This document shows, piece by piece, positions 10,963-21,054 of a stretch of DNA of 64,000 bases. The number at the start of each line of letters is the position of its first letter. The first letter of the stretch is position 1. Source of the DNA: Mycocentrospora acerina (taxonomy: Eukaryota > Ascomycota > Dothideomycetes > Pleosporales); assembly GCA_022701365.1 (NCBI GenBank), contig JAKUHH010000201.1:1054001-1118000 (forward strand). Direction: 5' to 3'. The notes under the pieces were generated by a model, which saw only the letters and a program-made list of their open reading frames with translations, did no database searches and was not told where the DNA came from. Position numbers and translations under genes: made by a program.

Positions 10963-13014
10963 ATGGATGAGGGGATCAAGACGTCGCAGCGCGTTTCTCG
11001 CTCGTGCGTCGAGTGCGGTCGTCGGAAGATCAAATGCGACAAGAAGAGTCCGTGCCAGCCATGTATTCGTCGCAATGTCGCTCATGAGTGCCGGAGGCCC
11101 ATTACGAGGGTTAGAGGACAACTCACTGTCGGTGTCATACCTACTGTGAGTGAACGTGGTGAAAACGAAGACGACAGCCCTCACCTAGCTGAGTTGATGC
11201 GAGAACGAGGCGCTCTTCACGCTCAAATTGCCCAGCTCGAGACAGCGCTCGCTCTGTCGAAGCCATGCGCTCACAGTCATGTTAGCAGCACCGTCGATGA
11301 TATACATTCATCCAATTCCCTCGAAGATATTGTCCCAGCCTTCGAGCAGTTTGACTTGGGGCTGAAGCACGATGAAGACATCACCACAGCAGACATGTCA
11401 GAAAAAGATATGATTGATTGTCTGTATGAACCAAGCACGGATCCAATTCTCTTACTCCTTCCAAGTAGGGAAATCAGTGATCAGCTTGTCCGATTTACGC
11501 TGCAAACTCTTGGTTGGCTGCACTGTGCAGTAGATATTGACATTTTTCTGGAAGAACACAAGGTGTTTTGGGACAACACTCATCTAGGGGTTGACCTCAA
11601 TCGAGGCGACCGCCCATGGCTTGCGGTCTACCTGTCCCTTTTGGCGGTGGGCATTCTCTATTGCCCTATCGAGGATTTGCCTGCAATCACACAACTTCCT
11701 CAGCTCGGTCAACCTTCCGACGACTTGGTCCAAGTCGCAGCACATACGTCTAGACTCTGGTACGAAGCCGCACTCAAGGAAACCGAACGTTGTGGTTTCT
11801 CGGGTACCGTTTCTTTACCGATCGTACAGGCTCTTGCCGTTCTTACTCTCTGTCACTCTAATTTTGGAGAGCACCAACGAGAGTGGCTCTTCACTGGCTT
11901 TGCGACCAACATGGCGCGCTGTTTAGACATGCACAAACTCGGCAGCGAAGCTTTATGTTCCAAGGAGCAGCGCTCAAGATATGAATGGTCAACGATTGCT
12001 CAACGCGAACTGGGTCGCCGTCTGTGGTGGACTTGCGTTATTCGGGATTGGTCAGTGACTTACGTGCATGAAGAGGCTCATAAATGGCTAATGCAGCTAT
12101 CCAGGCTCGGAGTCTGGTCTCGACCACCTTCTATTTCTCCCGCAAGCTTCTGTTGTCAGCTCGAAACACAAACCAGACATGATAACAATGTTGCGGATCC
12201 TACTCCGTTCCATTATCATACCATCATGTCACGGCTCGCGTATATTTTCTACATCTACATCAAGGCGAATACACACCACACGCGTCCTAAATTTGCCAAG
12301 GCTATCGAAGAAATCAAAGTTGTAAAGGAAAACTTACCCTTGTACATGTCTCCAATGTTTCCCGCTACAACTGACGATGAGAACTGGGAGAGAGAAAATC
12401 CTTGGGTACCGTTTCAACGCTACCTGATTACACATGTACTAGAGTTCATGCAACTCAGTATTTCCCGTATTCTAGCTACCAAAGAGCTGGGGGATGACAC
12501 AGGAAAATACAGAGTTTTGGCTTTGAATTCCGCCAACTCCATCTTACAAAGTTATGCCGCTCTAGTACCAAGACTCTATCGATTGGTATGGACAGTCTCT
12601 GCTTCAACAGTTGCATCAGCTGTCTATATTTCTCTGGATATGATTGCTCATCCACACGAGTACCACGGAGATGTCAAAACCGAGACGATCGAGTTGTTGA
12701 GACGAACCGCCTTGGAGTTGAAGAAACACGCTGCGGTTGCAATGCACGCAGCAAAGGGATCAACAATAATCGAAAGCGTTCTGCCATTCCTAGATCAAGA
12801 TAATACGCCTGGATTAAGTCCACCTAAATCACTACCTGATATCTTGAGGCAGCTGTCGGCATCGGCCCAGAGCCCAGGCCATAGTTTTTCAAACGTGCCT
12901 TCACCATACACCGACGATACTCTTTTAGATACCGAAATGTTTCTTGGAGACAACGGTTTCTTAGACACAACACTTGGACTAGACAGTTGGGACAACTTCT
13001 TAAGTAATATTTAA
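10963..13014 (+). CDS. Zn(II)2Cys6 transcription factor with fungal_trans domain
   Basis: The N-terminal binuclear zinc cluster is CVECGRRKIKC-DKKSP-CQPC-IRRNVAHEC (residues about 15-43), with the C-x2-C-x6-C-x5-C-x2-C-x8-C pattern. A leucine/glutamine-rich coiled-coil-like stretch follows (about 85-95), then a fungal-specific transcription factor middle domain with LGRRLWWTCVIRDW and GRPPSIS-like RPPSISPASF. The whole region is open, but 12051-12104 (54 nt, GTCAGT..CCAG, branch-like CTAAT) is very probably a frame-preserving intron: its removal restores the conserved WWTCVIRDW-LGVWSRPPSIS junction, giving 665 instead of 683 residues. It acts in the nucleus. It is the likely regulator of the surrounding transporter and enzyme genes, since CGG direct repeats precede several of them. 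It converges on the dioxygenase gene with 39 bases between stops. Confidence 0.9.
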   Translation: MDEGIKTSQRVSRSCVECGRRKIKCDKKSPCQPCIRRNVAHECRRPITRVRGQLTVGVIPTVSERGENEDDSPHLAELMRERGALHAQIAQLETALALSKPCAHSHVSSTVDDIHSSNSLEDIVPAFEQFDLGLKHDEDITTADMSEKDMIDCLYEPSTDPILLLLPSREISDQLVRFTLQTLGWLHCAVDIDIFLEEHKVFWDNTHLGVDLNRGDRPWLAVYLSLLAVGILYCPIEDLPAITQLPQLGQPSDDLVQVAAHTSRLWYEAALKETERCGFSGTVSLPIVQALAVLTLCHSNFGEHQREWLFTGFATNMARCLDMHKLGSEALCSKEQRSRYEWSTIAQRELGRRLWWTCVIRDWSVTYVHEEAHKWLMQLSRLGVWSRPPSISPASFCCQLETQTRHDNNVADPTPFHYHTIMSRLAYIFYIYIKANTHHTRPKFAKAIEEIKVVKENLPLYMSPMFPATTDDENWERENPWVPFQRYLITHVLEFMQLSISRILATKELGDDTGKYRVLALNSANSILQSYAALVPRLYRLVWTVSASTVASAVYISLDMIAHPHEYHGDVKTETIELLRRTALELKKHAAVAMHAAKGSTIIESVLPFLDQDNTPGLSPPKSLPDILRQLSASAQSPGHSFSNVPSPYTDDTLLDTEMFLGDNGFLDTTLGLDSWDNFLSNI

Positions 13015-13053
13015 AATTTATCAACTTTACGAAATTAACACTACTCGACTTCC

Positions 13054-14135
13054 TTAATATGGCTTCGCTCCCACCAGTTTCAGCAGCTTGTCTGTCAGCT
13101 CCGGCTTCTCCAATGGCTCTGTTCGTTCCAATGGGCATATTTTGCCATCGACCATTGCCTTGCCCTGTGAGTGGATATTGATGTGTGGCCAATGCGTTGT
13201 AGCCTCCCAACGCTCAAAAATTTCCTTCTTCGTTGCTAAGTCCTCTTTAGATGCCATCGAGGCAGGGGTATAACACGCATATATAATAGTGCGGATTGTG
13301 TCTGTCTCTGGGTACACGGCATAGTGCATCTGGCGTGAGTCCCACAGTATGAGATCACCCGGCTCGGCGCACACTTTGACGAGCTTACAACCTTGATCTT
13401 TGTACCACTGCACATCAGAGTCTTCGAAGGGATAGAAGTCGTAGTGAAGTGCGGCAAGAGGGCCCTTGGTTCGATCAGGTGGGTGCTGCTTGAAGAATTT
13501 GTCAAAGAGTTTTGCACTGCCCTCCATAACGACGAGACCGCCATCGTTTTCACCGGCATCGGAAACTGGGAGATAATATTAGCAAGGGTGTATATATCTC
13601 TGGAGTCCAAACAAGAGCTTACGGTTAATGATACCCTGAACGCAGCTCAGGCCTTGTCGCTCAGGTGCCTGATCCACGTGTGGCCATGGCTTGGAACCGC
13701 TCATCTGCCCTGCATTTGGTAGCGTAAGGTTGATTGTGTCGAAAGAAACGATAAGCTCTTCAGTATTCCAGAGCTTTTGGAATGCATCTAAAACACCTGG
13801 CTCCCTGTTTTCTTGTTAGAAAGCTGCACCGGTCCCATATATTTAACGACAACTCACTGTCGGGCTTCCCAGACGTATTTCTCGTGTGCTGCGCAGTAGT
13901 TGAGGTACATTCCGTTCTTGAAACTTTGGGGTAGATGCTCCTTGGTCCATGTCGACTTGTCGTTGATGTCGAAGCCATTGTCAAAGGAGCCAAGCCAGTC
14001 GATCATCTTCGTACGGTAATGCAGGGCTCGGTCCTTGGGAACCACACCCTTCAAGACGACGTAGCCCTTTTCGTAGAACTCATCGCGCCAATCTCCATAC
14101 TTTTGTTCGATGCTGTCGTTCATGTAAGGTGCCAT
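13054..14135 (-). CDS. Phytanoyl-CoA dioxygenase (PhyH) family protein
   Basis: Three exons (14135-13858, 13804-13623, 13565-13054) give 323 residues. The fold is a double-stranded beta-helix Fe(II)/2-oxoglutarate-dependent oxygenase of the PhyH family. The metal facial triad is visible as H135-x-D137 in WPHVDQAP and H234 in DSRQMHYA; R245 in DTIRTII is placed to bind the 2-oxoglutarate carboxylate. The region around GMYLNYCAAHEKYVWEAR and GQMSGSKPWPHVD is typical of fungal PhyH proteins of unknown substrate. No peroxisomal targeting signal is evident at the C terminus (ends AKPY), so it is probably cytosolic. It would hydroxylate a small metabolite in the cluster pathway. It is divergent from the CocE-type hydrolase over 586 bases containing two CGG-N7-CGG sites. 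Confidence 0.88.
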
Positions 14136-14304
14136 CTTCCTGTACGGTTTTGCAAGTTAAATGCGAAAAGAATTGTGATTGAGTGAATAGAGTGTTTGTT
14201 GTTTACTTTGTCAAAAATTCCTTTCTACTGATATACATGTAGGACATCGTGAGTTTTGGTCAATCTCGGCCGTTCTCTACCGTGTTCAAATGTTTACGGT
14301 TTCT

Positions 14305-14323
14305 CGGGCGAGTACGGGCGAGT
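14305..14323 (+). promoter_or_regulatory. Tandem CGGGCGAGT direct repeat
   Basis: CGGGCGAGT occurs twice, starting at 14305 and 14315, one 10-base turn apart (CGG-N7-CGG). The repeat sits about 170 bases before the dioxygenase ATG. It is the most perfect example of the motif shared by the cluster promoters. Confidence 0.55.
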
Positions 14324-14605
14324 TTATGACATGCAATCCCCCACATGCTACAGTCCCCGCTTCTCCACACGGCTCTTAGCCAGTGGATTCTGCCGGCATC
14401 TTCGGGAACCAGTGATTTAGAAACCGAAATCTCATTCCAAGCCTCCAAGTGGCTGGTCTACAGGTCCACAGGTCCACTTTGAGTTCTGGATCTTCCACAA
14501 CAATGATCGTCAAGTCAGGCTATACCCCGGGCAATAAAGCTTGATGGAGACTTGAAAACTGATCTCTCCACATGCCGAATATGCGGATTTCTCAAAATAA
14601 AGACA

Positions 14606-14624
14606 CGGCCGAGTGCGGGCGACA
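14606..14624 (+). promoter_or_regulatory. CGG-N7-CGG site before hydrolase gene
   Basis: CGGCCGAGT at 14606 is followed by CGGGCGACA at 14616, again with a 10-base period. It lies 98-116 bases before the CocE-type hydrolase ATG and matches the repeat at 14305 in spacing and in most bases. Confidence 0.52.
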
Positions 14625-14721
14625 AATTGATGCTACTACTACATGGTAAAGTGTGTGGACGAGCAGTTAACATGCATTCGCGTCGCCTTCCACAACACAA
14701 TCACAAAACCGATCTGTCAAT

Positions 14722-16541
14722 ATGCCTCTCGCTTTCCAAGTCGCCACGCTCCAGACTAAAGCACCCAAAACTGGCGAGAACGGCTATCAAGGCTTCAATC
14801 CACGTAAAGAGACCCTACCCAAAGGCTGGAAGAGTCGAGATGACGCTCGTCCGCTCTCCGAAGACTTGATTGCGGAACACGATGTAGCTGTCAAGGTCCG
14901 CGATGGGTGTACCTTATATTGCGATATTTTCCGACCTGTTGGAAGCGAGAACAAGAAAGTGCCAGCGATTGTCGCATGGAGTCCGTTTGGCAAGAAACAT
15001 AACGGCATTGAGATGATGAGCAAAGTAGGCCAAAGAGAATTTATTGGCAGTCTTTTACTAACGTCGCCTAGGTCAAATGGGGTTGCGGTGTTCCCAAGGG
15101 TGCTCTCAGCGGACTCGAACGTTTCGAAGGCCCGGATCCAGCAGAATATTGCCCTCGTGGATTTGCCATTATAAATGTTGATTCTCGTGGCGCAGGCGAC
15201 TCGGAAGGGTCGATAGTCATTATGGGAAAGCAGGAAGGCGAAGACGGTCATGATGTGATCGAGGAGCTAGCAAAGATGGACTGGTGCAACGGAAACATTG
15301 GACTAGCAGGTAATTCGCATCTTGGTATCGTACAATGGTTCATCGCGGCAACACAACCACCTTCGCTAAAAGCCATCGCGCCATGGGAAGCGTGCGGAGA
15401 TCTGTATCGCGAGCAGTTCGTACGTGGCGGCGCATGGGACAACGGCTTGTTCGACTTCATCACCGCCCATGTTATTCGAGGGAAAAACGGAATCGAAGAC
15501 TTCAAGGAGATGTATCGCCGCTCTCAGACCATAAACCCATATTGGGACGATAAACGTGCGGATATTGAAAGTATTAAGATCCCCACATACGTTGTCGCGT
15601 CGTACTCAAGTTTTGTCCATACCATGGGCTCAATACGGGGGTGGATGCAAATTGATACCAAGGACAAGTGGCTGCGTTGGGACCCTTACCAGGAATGGTA
15701 CGATTTGTGGTCAGTCCAAGAGTCCATGGACGAGCTCGCTCACTTCTTTGATCGCTATCTTAAGGAGGAGAAAAACGACTGGGAAAAGACACCGCGCGTA
15801 CGGATGGCATCTCTCACCTACGGTGACAAAGAATCCATCTACCCCATCATCGAGGAAGACTTTCCCATCCCTCGGACAGAATACCGTAAACTGTTTCTAG
15901 GCGCGAACCAAGACCTCCTCGCCACTGCTCCCACGGGGCCCAGTATATCGGCATACAACTCCGAGAGTGGCACATATCCTGTCGCACACGCAGAGTTCAA
16001 CCTGAAATTCGACAAACCAACACGATTGATGGGTCTCCCCAAGGCTGTTCTTTACATGTCCTGCCCCGATTTCAACGACATGGTCGTCTACGTACTGATC
16101 CGCAAACTCGATTCAAACGGAACCCCTATGATCAACATCAACATTCCCTGGTCTGCGGCGCCATACAATAAGGTAGCTGAGATCCCGGAATCAGACTACA
16201 GCAACCTCATGATCTACTTTGGACCCACAGGCGTACTGCGCGCGTCGCACCGCAAGATTGATCCAGCGAGGAGTCTGCATCCGCAGTACCCTTTCCATAC
16301 ACATGATGAAGTGCAGAAGATAACGCCGGGCGAGGTCGTCGAGTTGGAGATTGGGTTATGGGCGATGGGCATTGATTTTGAGGCTGGAGAGAGTTTGAGC
16401 GTGCAGGTCTCAGGGGAGTATCCGTTAGTGGATGAATTCCAAGGAAAGAAGAAGGAGCAGTTTGAGGAGAGGAATAAGGGAACGCATCGGGTGTATCTCG
16501 GCGGGGAGTATTCCAGTTATGTCATCTTGCCGTTTGTGTAG
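14722..16541 (+). CDS. CocE/NonD family alpha/beta hydrolase
   Basis: Two exons (14722-15024, 15072-16541; intron 47 nt) give 590 residues. The order is an X-Pro dipeptidyl-peptidase (S15)-type alpha/beta-hydrolase domain followed by the C-terminal jelly-roll (PepX_C) domain. Early features are VRDGCTLYCDIFRP and VPAIVAWSPFGKK; FAIINVDSRGAGDSEG is the oxyanion-side strand, and the nucleophile elbow GNSHLG carries S183. The family (cocaine esterase, glutaryl-7-ACA acylase) hydrolyses esters or amides of acylated substrates; this fungal branch has no fixed substrate. No signal peptide is seen, so it is likely intracellular. As part of the cluster it could release an acid or amine that the aldolase branch then processes. 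The ATG at 14722 precedes the conserved domain by about 60 residues. Confidence 0.88.
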
Positions 16542-17860
16542 AAGGAGAGTATTGCTTGGACGATATCCTAAAATAATCTTAGTTAGCACTCTCAAATAAA
16601 AAACGCGAAAAGCTCAGGGCCTCTCCAACACTTTGCACCAACATAGGTTTTCATGTCAAATCGAAGGGGTAGAACAATCTCGCCGTCGCTTGAGGGATAT
16701 GCCTGAACATCTTGAGTGATGTCAAAAGCATAAGGGAAATGTATCGTTTAGCGGGAGAACGCGGAGTGACAATTCCAAAATCTAAATCATCCGGTCACAC
16801 TGTTATCGAAGCCAGGAATTTTTTCCGAGTGCCTTCGCGATATGAGGTTGTGGTTGTATATCTTTCTACGTGCGAAAGCTCGAAATTATGCGTCGTGATA
16901 GGAAACGAGCGAAATGTCCAACTCCGCTTGATGTGCTCATAAAGGTGGCACTGATGGAATCTATCAATGGCACAGCTAGTTGTTCATTCGTTGTTTTTCG
17001 CTCAAAGCGTCGATGAAAGCGGGAGCTGCTATCAGACTAAGAGATATTAAGACTCGTACTTGTTGCCATGGGACGCGAAGGTGTTTTGGTATGTCAGAAG
17101 CAGTAACAAGACGCGATCAGCAGCCTAGATTACAAGTCGGTAATTACAAAAAACTAGATTAAAAAGAACCCCGATTCGATGCTTTATTTTAGCATGTGCA
17201 CTCGGCGCGTCAGACCTGCAAAATGTCCTTTTTCGTACGATTCTTAAACGTTTAGTGTTGGTTGCTGGGCTGTTTCTCATTTCCCAGCCTCACCCAGCCA
17301 TCGCCATTGCATCTGTCCTCGGGAGCTAAGCTGCTCGCATATCAGGAACTGTGCGCCGCGCAAAACCCCTCTTTATTCGTATTGCATTCTTATCATCTAC
17401 CTGGAATTTTAATTGCTTCCGAGTTTGAACCTTTGAGCTCAAGTTTGCGTCATCTCCGCGTACTTGCCCCGCCACGCTCCTGCGCCCGCTCCCGCTCACG
17501 TTCGAGGGCTACACACGTCATTCGCTTACCAGCAACTTTCCGTGCAATTGTACGACAACAACGGGACTCGGGACTGAAGTGTCTGCGACGACGAATTGAA
17601 AGAGTGGGAGCGACTGGGATACCCTCGTGATAGGAAGGAAGGAAGATTCAAGCGCGCCCAGAGCTTGAAAGCTGCCGGCTACCCGACCCCAGTGTCAATT
17701 CGACCCAGCTCAGGTGCCAGTCTTCACCTCCATCCACGAAAACAAGTGCAGCAAAGAGACGATTGCGCATACAACATCGAACCACGACGACCACGAATCC
17801 CACTCTGTGAATCTGTAAACGACGGAACGCTTCCGAAAATCTACTAAATAGTAAAACACA
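16542..17860. other. Intergenic gap
   Basis: About 1.3 kb. The left part should hold the hydrolase 3' end; the right part, with pyrimidine-rich tracts around 17280-17480, is probably promoter and leader of the four-TM gene. Short open frames here have no recognisable content. Confidence 0.5.
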
Positions 17861-18564
17861 ATGGCGCGCGCAGGGCACTCAGGCACAATAGTAGGCTCAG
17901 CGGTGGTGGTTCGCGAAAAGTACTACTGGCCAGACCTGCAACTCAACATGTGGACGATTGTCATGCTCGCGACAGCAGGGACGATATTGGGCATAAATGC
18001 GCAGTTCATGGACCAGCAGAACCGAATGAGACTGGGAACACCATGGTACGTTCATGTCTCCAGCGCCTGATTCAGCAGCAGTAGCAGGAGCTCGAATCTT
18101 ACAACACAAACATACATGCTAACCACGATTGTAGGATCATGCCGTATGGCGTCACCGTCGGCGCCCTCGCCATCATCTTTATCATCATCGAGATTATCTT
18201 TATCGCGCAACGAAGACTGCTGCCAGGGACCATGATGCTCCTTTCATTCATCCTACTCGTCCTCTTTATCGCCGGCATTATTGGCACAGCAATGCAACTC
18301 TTCGGAGGGCCAAACATCAACAATGTGTGCAACACATATGTATTCAGTAACAATGTGGAGGGTCCATCCGTAAACACTTTGGCATACCTACAGCAGAGGA
18401 ATATATGTACGTCATCTGTTTCTGTAGAAGTTGAAAGGATTGTTTTGGCTAATGATGAAACAGGTCAATGCTGGCAAACAGAGTTTGCATTTTGGATTAT
18501 TGGCAGCCTCTTCCTCGTTTGGATGATGATCATGGCCTCACAAGTCAGCAACCAGCGCGTTTGA
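17861..18564 (+). CDS. Four-TM MARVEL-like membrane protein
   Basis: Three exons (17861-18045, 18135-18406, 18464-18564) give 185 residues. Four membrane segments are clear: WTIVMLATAGTILGINAQFM, YGVTVGALAIIFIIIEIIF, MMLLSFILLVLFIAGIIGTA and FAFWIIGSLFLVWMMIMA. The loop between helices 3 and 4 carries cysteines (NNVCNTYVF, ICQCW) and an asparagine-rich patch, as in fungal MARVEL/SUR7-like proteins. Both termini are predicted cytosolic, consistent with MARVEL topology. The function is unknown; a plasma-membrane or eisosome-type location is inference. Both splice junctions restore frame exactly (TPW-IMPYG and RNIC-QCWQ). Confidence 0.82.
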
Positions 18565-21054
18565 AGATTGTACCAATCTGGCAAGATCTTTTGCTTTTCA
18601 CGGCAGACATGACCTTGTCAATTCAGTGTCTGTTTTTTTAAATGGAGGTATATGTATATGAAGGGCATGGTATGGATGAGTATGACGGTATTGACACGGC
18701 TGCACGATTTCGCAGCGGCGGCGTTTTAGGCGTTCTGTTTACGAGCATGGAAGATACCCACCGGGTCAGGTCAGTCAGGTTGCAGGACGAAAAGGAATCG
18801 CCCAAAACAATGATTATCGCAACGAACACATACTGTATTTATATATATTTAAGCTGAACTGAAACTACGAATCAAACAATTCTTCATTCAGCATGTATGT
18901 CTACAGGATCCACACATCATCTTGAAAACTATATATATATTTTAACATGTACATTTCAACCGTGCCACAAAAAATCCCCCCCAGTGCAACACGCACGGAT
19001 CCCCAACCCTATCCCTAGTAGATTGTCACGGCAGCCTCACAAACTTACCTACCCCTTGCTAGGAAGCCAAATCCCCCCTTTCCACACCAACACCACCACC
19101 ACCACCACTTACTACTACCATTACCATCACCACGACTAAAAATACAAATAAATAGAGCTTCTCCCCCCAAAACACCCACCTCCATTCCGCCATCCCGCCA
19201 TTCCGCCATTCCGATCTCCCCTACCAAACCATCCCCCCAACCAAACCAAACCAAACCAAACCAAGCCTAACCTAACCCAACCTAACCCACCCTAGCCTAA
19301 CCCACCCCAGCCTAACGCCCCACCCCACCTCAATTCAAAGTCCAAAATAAAATAATAAAAAAGGTTCCCTATCCCTCAGCCCTAACCCTAGTCTAGTCGC
19401 TAGTTGGTATGTATACGTACTAGCATAGTCGATGACCATGCACCGGGCCCCCACCCGCCCAAAACACCGGAACAAAGCCTCCTCCTTGTCTGTCTGTCTG
19501 ACTGTCCGTCTGTCTGTCTGCCCTTTCCTATCGTATCATATCATATCGTGTCCTATCATATCATGTCCTATCCCAACCCAGCCTAACCCGGCCTAGCCTA
19601 TCCTCGACTATACTAGACTAGACTAGTCTCGCATGTACGCACGCGCGTTCGCGTTGCCCCGGGAAGGGAAGGAAGGGGAAGGAAGGGAGGCGTGAATGAA
19701 ACAATGGTATGTATACAAAGTGTGTGTATTATATACGTGGTGTGATTGGTTGGAAAATAGTGGTGTCGAATGGGGTTAGGTTTTGTTTGCTTGGGTAGAA
19801 AGAGGCTGGGAGGTGGTGGTGGTGTGAATGTATGATGTCAGGATTACGGTATGTTAGGGTGCTGCGGGAGGAGGAGGATGAGGATGAGGATGAGGATGAG
19901 GAGTCAGGTGAGCGGTTATAGTATGGGTGATGATGATGATGGCGTGTTTTGTTTTCTGGCTTGCGGGGAAAGGGGGGGTGTGGATTTATTTAATTTTCGG
20001 TTGAATCGGGGTCCTAGGATGTGTGTGGATGTGTGGATGCGTGGTTGAAGAATGGTGAGTGAGTGTAAATACACGCGCGATAACGTCTGGAAAAGTCGTC
20101 TTAAAAAAAGGAAGTTGTCGAGGTTGCAAGGGTGGATAGACGCATGTCGTTGTCATGGTTGGAATTCGTCAACAAGAAAAAAGCTTCCCGTTGACTGGTG
20201 TTTAACGGAATGTGATTGGATTTTTTCTTCGTAGATATGCAGCTTCAGGGGACGAGGGTCAATTCTTGCAAAAAAGCAAGGCTCATGACAACCTGTCACC
20301 GAAATTAGACATTAGATTCCCGCCAGACATGCACTGGCGATCATGAGATGGTGGCGTAGAACGTCGATTCGCTCTCGAGCCCCTATCAGCTAACAACCAT
20401 GCAAATGCATCAATGAATGGCAAGTGAAGCATATCATGGGACACAACATGCCATGCTGTCTTCAGCCAGATAAAATATATGTAGTATTTTTTCGACCTCG
20501 TCTCCTCTTGGTCATGTTGATCCTTGCTCATATTCATGCCAAAAGACGCCTTCCCCACGTAGCCTCCTTTGTAGTCGATTCCCACGCTCCGTGCCGCTGT
20601 AATGCTTTAAAAAAACAAAAACAAGAAATAAAAAGCAAATTTAAAATGCCACACATACTGCTCCAGAGCGTGCACAAGGAAGAAAATGCCGGGGAATATG
20701 CAATACATGGTGATTGCAGGAAGCGAATCCAAAGTTGCCGCAGCGGTGTAAAAAAGATGTGATGGAAAATATTTCCAGTGACCTGGGTCGTAAAATCCGA
20801 CCATCGACAAAAGGTGCGATGATCGGAATGTGGCTCAAATGAGACCAACGTTAAGAAATAATAAAGCCAATGACCCCCATAAACGCCGTGCTTTGGATAT
20901 CAGGTAGAATTAAAGAAATCGCTGCCATGTCAACTAAGAGCCCTGATGATGCAGGTCAGGTATCTTAGATGTGTCTAGTGTCAGTAGGCAGTCGCTGCCA
21001 TTTGCCACGCTCGAGGTTGCCGTCGAGGTGATGCACGTGGCCGGAAACATGTCC
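18565..21054. other. Repeat-rich gap without genes
   Basis: About 2.5 kb with abundant low-complexity DNA: ACC trinucleotides near 19090-19130, CCAAA and CCTAAC/CCTAGC hexamer-like tracts, TGTC repeats near 19488-19520, TATCA/TATCG variants near 19530-19570 and GGATGA repeats near 19867-19900. Small open frames are by-products of these repeats. No RNA gene was recognised. Confidence 0.5.
19239..19316 (+). repeat. CCAAA microsatellite passing into degenerate CCTAAC tract
   Basis: About five CCAAA units run into CCTAAC, CCTAACCCA and CCCTAGCCTAAC variants; more CCTAAC-like words occur near 19380 and 19565-19600. The C-rich strand resembles decayed CCCTAA telomere repeats, but no perfect array is present. 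Confidence 0.5.

Noticed and set aside
17596..17847. 83-codon frame before the four-TM gene
   Set aside because: Lies in the presumed leader of that gene and has no domain; could at most be an upstream open frame.
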